The notes beneath the pieces were generated by a model. It saw nothing but the letters and a program-made list of their open reading frames with translations. It searched no databases and was not told the DNA's origin. A stretch of DNA of 39,276 bases from Deminuibacter soli (lineage in GTDB: Bacteria; Bacteroidota; Bacteroidia; Chitinophagales; Chitinophagaceae). Each line of letters opens with the position of its first letter. The stretch's first letter is position 1. Location: the NCBI RefSeq assembly GCF_003412455.1, contig NZ_QTJU01000018.1, positions 1-39,276 of the forward strand, given 5' to 3'. The translations under genes and the position numbers were made by a program. Positions 24,662 through 31,566 of the stretch are shown piece after piece.

Positions 24662-24695
24662 AAAAAAGCCTCACGTTTAACCGTGAGGCTTTTTT
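24662..24695. terminator. Bidirectional rho-independent terminator
   Basis: A 14-bp stem, AAAAAAGCCTCACG with its complement, has a 6-nt loop and A/T ends. It serves fabV from the left and the GH95 gene from the right, with a heptad tract on each side. Confidence 0.9.
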
Positions 24696-24710
24696 GTATG
24701 CACCTTAATC

Positions 24711-24750
24711 CATTCACTATTCACTACTCACCGGCTTTGTCACTCACCAA
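24711..24750 (-). repeat. Heptad repeat spanning the GH95 stop codon
   Basis: Plus-strand units CATTCAC, TATTCAC and TACTCAC, then a CGGCTTTG spacer and TCACTCACC, which contains the minus-strand TGA stop (24740-24742). In the sense of the GH95 gene it reads GTGAGTA and GTGAATA. Confidence 0.7.
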
Positions 24751-27217
24751 ATCTCACCAGGTACGCGCCGTTCTTTTTTGTTTCAAAACGTACAATCTTA
24801 TCTCCTGCTGTTTGCACTGTTACAGTCTTGCCTGCAGCATCAACAATGCTTGCTTTGGCGGGCACCAGCAGGTAACAGGGATTACCACTGCCGGATACAA
24901 TTTTTGCCTGCTGCGGTTTGCCATACTTCCAGCTGAAGCTTACTTCAAAATCGTTACGGGCGCGTAGACCTTTTACTTCGCCAGACTGCAGGGATGGTTG
25001 TGAAGGCAGGGCGGGCAGCAGGCGTATTACATTGTGCGCACCATGACTTTGCAGCAGCATCTCTGCAATGGCGGCTGCACCGCCGAAATTGCCGTCAATC
25101 TGGAAAGGTGGGTGTGCGCAGAAAAGGTTGGCATAGGTGCCTGCGCCTTCGTTGTAATGCGTTTCAAACGAGGTGGCAGGGTTCAGCAACGTATGAAACA
25201 GGTTCCACGCAGCATCCCCATCCTGCATACGCGCCCACAGGGCCATGCGCAACACGCGCGACCAGCCGCTGCCGCCTACATTGCGGCGCTGCAGGGTTAC
25301 CCGCATGGCATTGGACAGCGCAGGTGTGCTCCAGGGCGTTATTTCATCAAAAGGATACAGGGCAATGGAATGCGATATGTGGCGGTGCGTTGGCTCCGGC
25401 TCTTTGTAATCTTCCAGCCACTCCTGCAAAGCGCCTGTAGACGGACTTACCTGGTTGGGTGCCAGTTGCGGCAGTATGCGGGCGAGCGAATCGCGCCAGG
25501 CTGCATCTGTGTGCAATACTGTAGCTGCAGCAATGGCTTCGCGCAGTATTTCACGGCCCAGCTGCATATCTACCGTTGGCCCCATGCACGTGGCTGCTTC
25601 CTTGCCATCGGCCATCATAAAACTGTTCTCCGGCGAGTTAGACGGTGCTGTAACCAGCCAGTGATGTTTGGGTTCTTCTATCAGTATATCGGTAAAGAAC
25701 TGTGCAGCACCTTTTATAATGGGATATACTTTTTGCAGAAACGCCGTATCTGGTTTAAACTCGTAGTGCTGCCACAAATCCGTAGCAGCCCATATACCAC
25801 CGGTAACAGTTGAACCCCAGGTAGCACCTTCACCGGGCGACGTATATCCCCACGGGTTGGTGATGGGATGTGTTACCCAGCCACGTGCATGGTAATAGGT
25901 TTGCGCCGTGCGTGCACCATTATCTGCCATCTGCTGCAACAGCGTAAACATGGGCTGGTGGCAATCTGCCAAACCTGTTACTTCCGCAGGCCAGTAATTC
26001 ATCTGGATATTGATATCGGTATGGTAATCGCCATTCCAGGGTGTCTGGTATTCCTGTGCCCATACACCCTGCAGGTTCGGTGGCATACCGCCCGGGCGTG
26101 AGGAAGCAATAAGCAGGTACCGGCCGAAATTGTAATACAGGCTTACCAGGTCTGCATCATCACCCCCGTTTTTAAAACGCAGCAAACGCTCAGGCATGCT
26201 GAGGTTATTTACCGCTGCCGCGGTATTGTTGAATTGCAACCTGCTGCGGTTGAAATAGCCGGTAAAATCTTTTACGTGTGCAGCCAGCAGCTTATTCCAT
26301 GAAACAGGTTGCGCCTGTGTTATTGCCTGCGCAGCCACCGGCAATGGTGCCGGGCCACGTTGCTGCACCTGCGGCCAGTTTAAATCAGTAGCAGCGCTTA
26401 CCAGCAGCACGCATTCGCTGGCATTCTTTACTGTGAGGGTACTATCGGTTAATGTTACCGAACCGCCAACAGGCAAGGCTTTCAGCAGGGAGGCGTAGCG
26501 CACACCTTCTGCGCCTGCATTGTTAAGGCTGCCCTGCATACACAACATACCGTTAGTGGTATGGTATGCTGCGCGTTCTTTCCTGCTGAGTTTTGCCGTG
26601 AAAGAAAGCATGCCTGGTTTGGATGCTTTAAAACGGATAGCGATTACCTGCTGCGGTGCAGATACCAGCAATTCTTCGGAGAATACAACGCCGCCACGCT
26701 GCCAGCTGGCACGGGCTACAGCGCTGTCTAAACGCAGTACACGGCGGTATTGCTGTACCGGTGCGGCGATGGTATCCCATTGAATGAAAAGATCGCCAAG
26801 GGTTTGGTAACAACCGAAATGCACGTTGGCGCCATTGCCGCTTCCTGATCCTGGTCCTTTGCAGATAAAGTGCGCCTGCAACAATTCCTGTGCTTCCAGG
26901 TTTTTGCCCTGCAGCAACAGTTGCTGTATCTGCGGCAGGTATGCGCCTGCAGTAGCATCGTCAGCATCCTGCACACCACCGCTCCACATGGATATTTCGT
27001 TGAGCACAATACGTTCTGTGCCTGTACCACCGAAGAGCATAGCGCCCAAACGCCCATTGCCCAGCGGGCATGATTCATGAAAGTCTTTGGCAGGTGCGGT
27101 AAACAACATGCGCACATCGGCCTGTGCAGGTGCGGCGGAGTAAGAGGCGGCAAGTGATACCGTTAGGGCAGCAACAAGCTGCCATTGTTTCCAGGCAGTG
27201 GCCTTGGGTTTTCTCAT
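24740..27217 (-). CDS. Alpha-L-fucosidase, GH95
   Basis: An 825-residue exported enzyme of family GH95. After a signal peptide (about 1-33, AAPAQA) comes the N-terminal beta-domain with [19 protein letters not shown] and [12 protein letters not shown]. The (alpha/alpha)6 barrel has [29 protein letters not shown], with the conserved Asn-x-Asn and Asp. It also has [13 protein letters not shown], with the general acid Glu, and [22 protein letters not shown], with the catalytic-site Asp. GH95 enzymes release alpha-1,2-L-fucose (some act on L-galactose) by inversion. ATG 27217 is chosen since it starts the signal peptide; a longer frame runs back through the PfkB terminator and is not real. Confidence 0.93.
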   Translation of the reverse strand: MRKPKATAWKQWQLVAALTVSLAASYSAAPAQADVRMLFTAPAKDFHESCPLGNGRLGAMLFGGTGTERIVLNEISMWSGGVQDADDATAGAYLPQIQQLLLQGKNLEAQELLQAHFICKGPGSGSGNGANVHFGCYQTLGDLFIQWDTIAAPVQQYRRVLRLDSAVARASWQRGGVVFSEELLVSAPQQVIAIRFKASKPGMLSFTAKLSRKERAAYHTTNGMLCMQGSLNNAGAEGVRYASLLKALPVGGSVTLTDSTLTVKNASECVLLVSAATDLNWPQVQQRGPAPLPVAAQAITQAQPVSWNKLLAAHVKDFTGYFNRSRLQFNNTAAAVNNLSMPERLLRFKNGGDDADLVSLYYNFGRYLLIASSRPGGMPPNLQGVWAQEYQTPWNGDYHTDINIQMNYWPAEVTGLADCHQPMFTLLQQMADNGARTAQTYYHARGWVTHPITNPWGYTSPGEGATWGSTVTGGIWAATDLWQHYEFKPDTAFLQKVYPIIKGAAQFFTDILIEEPKHHWLVTAPSNSPENSFMMADGKEAATCMGPTVDMQLGREILREAIAAATVLHTDAAWRDSLARILPQLAPNQVSPSTGALQEWLEDYKEPEPTHRHISHSIALYPFDEITPWSTPALSNAMRVTLQRRNVGGSGWSRVLRMALWARMQDGDAAWNLFHTLLNPATSFETHYNEGAGTYANLFCAHPPFQIDGNFGGAAAIAEMLLQSHGAHNVIRLLPALPSQPSLQSGEVKGLRARNDFEVSFSWKYGKPQQAKIVSGSGNPCYLLVPAKASIVDAAGKTVTVQTAGDKIVRFETKKNGAYLVRFGE

Positions 27218-27242
27218 ATCGTAAGCAAAGTTTGAGGGCAAT

Positions 27243-27280
27243 AATAAAACAAAAGGGCCGGCCGGCCCTTTTGTTTTATT
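27243..27280 (-). terminator. Terminator of the PfkB kinase gene (38-bp perfect palindrome)
   Basis: A perfectly palindromic 38-bp sequence with 19-bp half-sites, GGGCCGGCCGGCCC at the centre and A/T-rich flanks. As RNA it forms a long hairpin with a U-rich tail in both orientations. It separates the kinase gene from the GH95 start, which lies only 26 bp away. Confidence 0.88.
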
Positions 27281-27309
27281 AAGTTCTATTATCCAATGGT
27301 TGAATTGTT

Positions 27310-28209
27310 TTAGCTGTTTACATACATTTTGCGTTCGCTGGTTTCGCGAAAGGCCAGTACATCTTCTGCAGTGCCGGTGAACGGACCGGATGACTGTATT
27401 TTCAAGCTGGCCATTGCAGCTGCGAACTCGCCCGCTTCCTGGTAACCGGCGCCTTTGCTGCGCTGGTACAGGTAACCGGCCATATAGGTATCGCCGCAAC
27501 CCGTAGCATCTGCCACTACAGAAGGTGTATAGGCAGGAATATCATAAAACACACCGTCAGCATAAATCACAGAACCCATGCTGCCCAGTGTAATCACCAC
27601 TTCTTTCACGCCCCATTCATTTAAAATAGCAGCGCCTTTGCGCACGCCTGTCTGGCCGGTGAGCACTTCCATTTCATCTTCATTGGCCTTCAATATATCG
27701 ATGTACTGTAAGGCTTCTTTCTTTTCATCCCAGTCAATCGGGCATACATCCTGGCCGCATACTTCGCGCAAAAAGCCTTGAACATCCAGCGATACCCTGG
27801 CCCGTGCAGAAAGGTTTTTGATAAACTCCACCGTCATGTCATCAGCCAGTAAGGGGCCCAGGTGGAACACATTGGCTTCCACACCGGTTAATTGTTCCGG
27901 CGTAAAGGGATCGGCTTTCTGCAACACGCGTTGTGTGCGGTGATCCTGGTTTTCGGGATAAATGTTTTCGAAATAAACCGTGTGAGCGCTGGGCAGGGCA
28001 TTTACTTCAATGCCTTTGGCGCGCAGCGCGGTTACGGAAGCGAATTGCTCTTCTGCCAGTGCGGTCACCAGCAGGTAACGCACATCCATCTGGCGGATGG
28101 CGTTGGAGAAATAAAACGAGGTGCCGCCTGCCATATGCACTTCTGCCTTAGGCGTTACAATTTTATCGTGGGTAATATGTCCTACGCAACAAATATCGTA
28201 CATGTCCAT
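27310..28209 (-). CDS. PfkB family sugar kinase
   Basis: A 299-residue ribokinase-fold kinase. The start [14 protein letters not shown] and the [15 protein letters not shown] near residues 27-41 match PfkB signature 1. The catalytic signature 2 is [20 protein letters not shown] (about 233-252), with the anion hole GCGD and the catalytic Asp. It phosphorylates a sugar, nucleoside or polyol using ATP. The substrate-binding strand differs from ribokinase and fructokinase proper, so specificity is open; inositol- or ribokinase-like groups fit best. It stands directly upstream of GH95, separated by a terminator, so coexpression is not certain. MDM start: either Met is possible. Confidence 0.88.
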   Translation of the reverse strand: MDMYDICCVGHITHDKIVTPKAEVHMAGGTSFYFSNAIRQMDVRYLLVTALAEEQFASVTALRAKGIEVNALPSAHTVYFENIYPENQDHRTQRVLQKADPFTPEQLTGVEANVFHLGPLLADDMTVEFIKNLSARARVSLDVQGFLREVCGQDVCPIDWDEKKEALQYIDILKANEDEMEVLTGQTGVRKGAAILNEWGVKEVVITLGSMGSVIYADGVFYDIPAYTPSVVADATGCGDTYMAGYLYQRSKGAGYQEAGEFAAAMASLKIQSSGPFTGTAEDVLAFRETSERKMYVNS

Positions 28210-28244
28210 TTTTTAAAAAGCTGAGCCACAACGGCATTAAACTG

Positions 28245-28252
28245 CAAATGTA
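28245..28252 (-). promoter_or_regulatory. Candidate -7 box of the PfkB kinase gene
   Basis: TACATTTG on the minus strand, 36 bp before the kinase start, matches TAnnTTTG. A convincing TTTG at the expected distance upstream is not present, so only the -7 element is listed. Confidence 0.35.
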
Positions 28253-28431
28253 GCCAATCTGGGGCAAAGGGTGTCATCCCATCGGTAGATATCGATGTTT
28301 TAGAGGGCGGGCAAAGCAGTAGCAAAATCTAACCCTATTCATATAAAATAAGATTCAAGCAACTAATAATCAACACAATAGTCAAATTCCGTTCATTTAT
28401 ATCAGTTCGCTAATTAAATGGAACTTTACAG

Positions 28432-28439
28432 TAAATTTG
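28432..28439 (+). promoter_or_regulatory. Candidate -7 box of the 57-aa/TIR-like operon
   Basis: TAAATTTG matches TAnnTTTG exactly. A TTCG lies 22 bp upstream as a weak -33 element. The box ends only 4 bp before the ATG at 28444, so the messenger would have almost no leader if that ATG is used. Confidence 0.45.
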
Positions 28440-28443
28440 CTAC

Positions 28444-28617
28444 ATGCATACAAAAGATGTTACCATCAAAACAACCAACAGGCAAACCTCTGTTTCCCGT
28501 GCCCGGGTAAGAGCCGCTGTTGCTTCGGTTTATGCAGATAAACCTGCAGTAAAAACCAGACAAACTATACCTGCAGCCGTAATAGTTGCCAAAAAAGCAA
28601 CAAAAAAAGCATCGTAG
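28444..28617 (+). CDS. Small basic protein (57 aa), first gene of a pair with a TIR-like protein
   Basis: A 57-residue protein, MHTKDVTIKTTNRQTSVSRA at the start and AKKATKKAS at the end. It is rich in Lys, Arg, Thr, Ala and Val with no acidic cluster, no Cys and no predicted membrane helix. I recognise no family. It ends with TAG only 4 bp before the ATG of the TIR-like gene, and a clean -7 promoter box lies just before it, so the two look like one operon. The composition fits a nucleic-acid-binding or partner-binding peptide such as an antitoxin, but that is inference. A TTG-started frame extends the next gene back over its last 32 bp; the clean ATG 4 bp after this stop makes that less likely. 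Confidence 0.55.
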   Translation: MHTKDVTIKTTNRQTSVSRARVRAAVASVYADKPAVKTRQTIPAAVIVAKKATKKAS

Positions 28618-28621
28618 TTCA

Positions 28622-29170
28622 ATGGGATTAAAGCAGGCGGGCTACAATGACTACGTATTTATCAACTGTCCGTTCGATGATGACTACATGCCCATTTTAC
28701 ATGCTATTGCTTATACCATTTACAGATGTGGGTTTGTACCACAGTGTGCACTGAATGAAGATGATGCCACAGACTACAGGTTAGATAAGATTATCCGATG
28801 CATTCAGCGCTGCCGTTACGGCATCCACGACATTTCAAGGACAGAAACCAATACAAACGGGCTACCAAGGTTCAATATGCCTTATGAACTCGGTTTATTC
28901 TGGGGAGCAAAACGGTTTGGAACCGGTATACAGAAAAAGAAAAATGCGCTGATTCTTGAAAGAACAAAATACCTCTACCAGCAATATCTATCAGATCTCA
29001 ATGGAGTAGACGTAAAAGAGCACAACAACCATCCCGATATAGTAATCAGAAAAGTAAGAGACTGGCTGGCAGTAGCTTCAAATCGCAGAAACGTGCCAGG
29101 CAACGCCGTTATCCAACGCGAATATCAGGAGTTTCGCCAAAAACTTCCCGCTATTGTAGATACACTTTAA
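28622..29170 (+). CDS. TIR/nucleoside deoxyribosyltransferase-like protein
   Basis: A 182-residue protein that resembles the flavodoxin-like fold shared by TIR domains and nucleoside 2-deoxyribosyltransferases. Strand 1 is YVFINCPFDDDY (residues 11-22), where the CPFDxxY motif takes the place of the sugar-binding start. GFVPQCALNEDD (37-48) is the second strand. RLDKIIRCIQRCRYGIHDISRTE (53-75) ends the third strand with a conserved HDISR. NMPYELGLFWGAKRFG (85-100) has Glu89 where both families carry the catalytic Glu followed by LG. Homologues of this layout are usually hypothetical proteins in accessory regions. NAD or nucleotide cleavage is a plausible activity, not shown. The C-terminal third is basic and has no further domain. 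Confidence 0.7.
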   Translation: MGLKQAGYNDYVFINCPFDDDYMPILHAIAYTIYRCGFVPQCALNEDDATDYRLDKIIRCIQRCRYGIHDISRTETNTNGLPRFNMPYELGLFWGAKRFGTGIQKKKNALILERTKYLYQQYLSDLNGVDVKEHNNHPDIVIRKVRDWLAVASNRRNVPGNAVIQREYQEFRQKLPAIVDTL

Positions 29171-29375
29171 CTAGATTAGCATAGCCTCACCTTCAATGAA
29201 TATTGTGTTATCATCGAGGAAATAGCACTACAAAAAGTGCGGCGGTAACCCGCTTCCTTTCCAGCCTGGTTAGCAATTGTTATAACAGCATATATCCTGT
29301 CATTCAAAGCGTGCAGGGACTGCTATTCCTTCATTTTTGGCACAATTTCTTATACACTTTCACAAAACCAACGCC

Positions 29376-30062
29376 ATGAAACTTGCCGAATACAAAAAGA
29401 AAAGAAGCTTCAAAAATACACCGGAACCACAGGGCGGTGCACCCGGGGCCGACCTGCGCTTTGTGATCCAGAAACACGATGCCAGCCGCCTGCATTACGA
29501 TTTCAGGCTGGAAATGGACGGGGTGCTGAAAAGCTGGGCCATTCCCAAAGGCCCCTCTTTAAACCCGGCAGACAAACGCCTGGCTATGATGGTGGAAGAT
29601 CACCCCTACGATTACCGCCAGTTTGAAGGCATTATACCCGAAGGCAATTATGGCGCTGGTACCGTGATTGTGTGGGACGAAGGCAATTATGCCCCGCTTG
29701 AACCCGCAGAAGGGAAAAAAGCACAGGAAAAACTGCTGCTGCAGGAATTGAAAGCAGGCTCTTTGAAAGTAGTGCTCAACGGAAAGAAACTTAAAGGTGA
29801 ATTTGCCCTGGTGCGCACCAAAGGCTGGGGCGATAATGCCTGGCTGCTGATTAAACACCGCGACCAGTATGCCAGCGAAACAGATATTACGCTGAAAGAT
29901 AAATCGGTGCGCTCCCGCAAAACCATCGAGCAAATGGAACGTCGACCAGTAGCAACGTATGGAGTAAAAGAAAAAGCCCCTGCCAAAACGGCTAAGCCGG
30001 TAAAGAAGAAGGCTGCTGCAAAAACCAGCAAAAAGGTGGCGAAAAAGCGGTTACCTAAATAG
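29376..30062 (+). CDS. Stand-alone DNA 3'-phosphoesterase (LigD PE domain)
   Basis: A 228-residue protein made of the phosphoesterase domain of bacterial NHEJ protein LigD, without the ligase and polymerase domains. The metal and phosphate ligands are at QKHDASRLHYDFRLE (His34, His40, Asp42, Arg44) and EDHPYDYRQFEG (His76). GNYGAGTVIVWDEG follows. LigD PE removes 3' ribonucleotides and 3' phosphates from primer ends. The last 40 residues (about 188-228) are a Lys/Ala/Pro tail like histone H1, probably for DNA binding. ATG 29376 is taken over a TTG at 29337. The convergent AlkB-like gene is 43 bp away; no Ku or ligase gene is in the window. Confidence 0.92.
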   Translation: MKLAEYKKKRSFKNTPEPQGGAPGADLRFVIQKHDASRLHYDFRLEMDGVLKSWAIPKGPSLNPADKRLAMMVEDHPYDYRQFEGIIPEGNYGAGTVIVWDEGNYAPLEPAEGKKAQEKLLLQELKAGSLKVVLNGKKLKGEFALVRTKGWGDNAWLLIKHRDQYASETDITLKDKSVRSRKTIEQMERRPVATYGVKEKAPAKTAKPVKKKAAAKTSKKVAKKRLPK

Positions 30063-30105
30063 CTGCAGACTTGCCGGGTAAATGGTATTCGTAAATTCTG
30101 TGCCA

Positions 30106-30738
30106 TTAATACTTCACCAGGCGGAAAGTGAGATTGATGCGCGGACCATGCGGCTTGGCCGACTTGGGTACCTGGTGCTCCCACTGGTGCTGCGTAGCGC
30201 CTGCCATCAGCAAAAAAGAGCCATGGTGCAATGGAATATTCACCTTAGGCAGCTCTTTCCTGAATTTGTGCCGCAGCTGGAACATACGGCTGTCGCCGAA
30301 GCTTACGGAGGCAATCACGGGGTTCTCCCCAAATTCCTTTTCATTATCCCGGTGCCAGCCCACGCCGTCGCGGCCATCCCGGTACAGGTTTACCAGCACG
30401 CTGTTAAAAGCCTGACCTGCTTCTGCCTCTACCTTTTCTTTCACGTGCAGCAAACCGGGCGTCCAGTGGTACGGCCGGTGCCTGATGCCGGAAAACACAT
30501 ATTCCGTACCTGCATCGCCAAACCAGGCGGTAAGTCTTGGCGTAAGATAGGTTTTATTGTATACGCTTATTTCCTCCTGCTTCCAGGGCGTATCTGCCAG
30601 TAAAGCTTCAAACAGCCGGTCGGCTGCCGGTTTATCGAATAATTGTTCGCGCAGGCGAACTACCGCATCAGGCAAATCGAATACGGTGGTTTTGTCCTGG
30701 CCGGTATTAAACAGGTGGTGCTGATCGAATAATTGCAT
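30106..30738 (-). CDS. alkB: AlkB-like 2-oxoglutarate/Fe(II)-dependent dioxygenase
   Basis: A 210-residue dioxygenase of the AlkB family, close in size to the short bacterial and human ALKBH2/3-like forms. Iron ligands are in GVGWHRDNEKEFG (HxD near residues 127-129) and the later HQWEHQVPK (distal His). RINLTFR at the C-terminus binds the 2-oxoglutarate carboxylate. NSVLVNLYRDGRDGVGW is the conserved strand before the first His. It repairs N-alkylated bases by oxidative dealkylation. ATG 30738 is chosen because homology-like sequence starts there (MQLFDQHHLF); an upstream extension to 30906 lacks family features. It is convergent with the phosphoesterase gene. Confidence 0.92.
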   Translation of the reverse strand: MQLFDQHHLFNTGQDKTTVFDLPDAVVRLREQLFDKPAADRLFEALLADTPWKQEEISVYNKTYLTPRLTAWFGDAGTEYVFSGIRHRPYHWTPGLLHVKEKVEAEAGQAFNSVLVNLYRDGRDGVGWHRDNEKEFGENPVIASVSFGDSRMFQLRHKFRKELPKVNIPLHHGSFLLMAGATQHQWEHQVPKSAKPHGPRINLTFRLVKY

Positions 30739-30997
30739 GGATACAAAAATACCGTGAGAAAAAATAACCGGTAAAAGCAATTTTTTTTCTATCATTTCTG
30801 CGCGTTCATCAGCATGCATTTCAATTAAAAATATGCTTTGTGCCAACAAATCCAGTCGACCGCAAATACACGGCAGCACTGGCTTTGAGAATAGTTGCAT
30901 AAGCAACAGATTTATTCGACGTATTAAAGTTCAACCACCGTTAATTTAATTGTGCAATTGTTATTTTAACAGTATTTTGGTACTATAATCAGCGCCT

Positions 30998-31150
30998 ATG
31001 CAACTAATTTACCCGGTTATCACCATCATACTGTTGATTAGCATCTGTTTCAACCTGGCCTATATACTGAAGCAGTACAAATGTTTAAAGAAGACGATGA
31101 AAGACCAGCATGATTTGCTAAACAGCATCATCGACAAATCGAACCGTTAG
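30998..31150 (+). CDS. Small membrane protein (50 aa)
   Basis: A short gene encodes 50 residues: MQLIYPVITIILLISICFNLAYIL, a single membrane helix at about residues 3-24. A basic, coiled-coil-like cytoplasmic tail with KQYKCLKKTMKDQHDLLNSIIDKSNR follows. ATG to TAG is uninterrupted, and the split between a helix and a charged tail looks like a real small membrane protein. It is free-standing, divergent from the AlkB-like gene. Function unknown. Confidence 0.55.
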   Translation: MQLIYPVITIILLISICFNLAYILKQYKCLKKTMKDQHDLLNSIIDKSNR

Positions 31151-31280
31151 TATTACCCCCTCCTTTTTGCAAAGCCTGTACAGTTAATGCTACCATCAAA
31201 CTTTGCAAAACTCCCCCAACAATTACTTAATTACAGCTATCTATAACAATGCAACCCATTGCATAAATGATTATTTAATG
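31151..31280. other. AT-rich non-coding stretch
   Basis: No gene, hairpin terminator or promoter is convincing between the 50-aa protein and the tandem duplication that starts at 31281. Confidence 0.4.
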
Positions 31281-31505
31281 GATTGAAAACAGCTGCAAGC
31301 TGCTAGCTACGAGCTGCAAGCTTGTTTAGTTTAAATCGCCTTTGGCGATAAGCAACCAGTTATGAATACTCGCTTAGATAGTCTCGACGTGTCGATTCAA
31401 AACAGCTGCAACTGCTAGCTACGAGCTGCAAGCTTGTTTAGTTTAATCGCCTTTGGCGATAAGCAAACCAGTTATTAATACTCGCTTAGATAGTCTCGAC
31501 GTGTC
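31281..31505. repeat. Two-copy tandem duplication of about 113 bp
   Basis: Copy 1 spans 31281-31393 and copy 2 spans 31394-31505, differing by a few indels and substitutions. Each copy begins with a heptad-periodic part (AGCTGCA, AGCTGCT, AGCTACG, AGCTGCA, AGCTTGT). ATCGCC-TTT-GGCGAT, a perfect 6-bp hairpin, follows, and the copy ends with CTCGACGTGTC. A stub of a third unit (GATTCTCGATTCTCG) follows copy 2. No coding frame spans it. Confidence 0.88.
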
Positions 31506-31540
31506 GATTCTCGATTCTCGAAAATTGGTACCCGCTTGGA

Positions 31541-31566
31541 TCACTCACGGCTGACGCTTCACGCTA
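31541..31566 (-). repeat. Heptad repeat embedding the rhamnosidase stop codon
   Basis: Plus-strand ACTCACG, GCTGACG, CTTCACG, CTACTGC. The minus-strand TAG stop of the rhamnosidase gene (31564-31566) lies in the last unit. Confidence 0.6.

Noticed and set aside
27218-27499. 94-residue N-terminal extension of the GH95 frame
   Set aside because: It runs through the 38-bp terminator palindrome and into the PfkB gene's 3' end; the signal peptide starts at 27217.
29171-29375. A gene between the TIR-like and phosphoesterase genes
   Set aside because: No frame of useful length or protein-like composition; no hairpin terminator either.
31281-31505. CRISPR array
   Set aside because: Only two long units directly abutting each other with no unique spacers, and no cas genes in the window.
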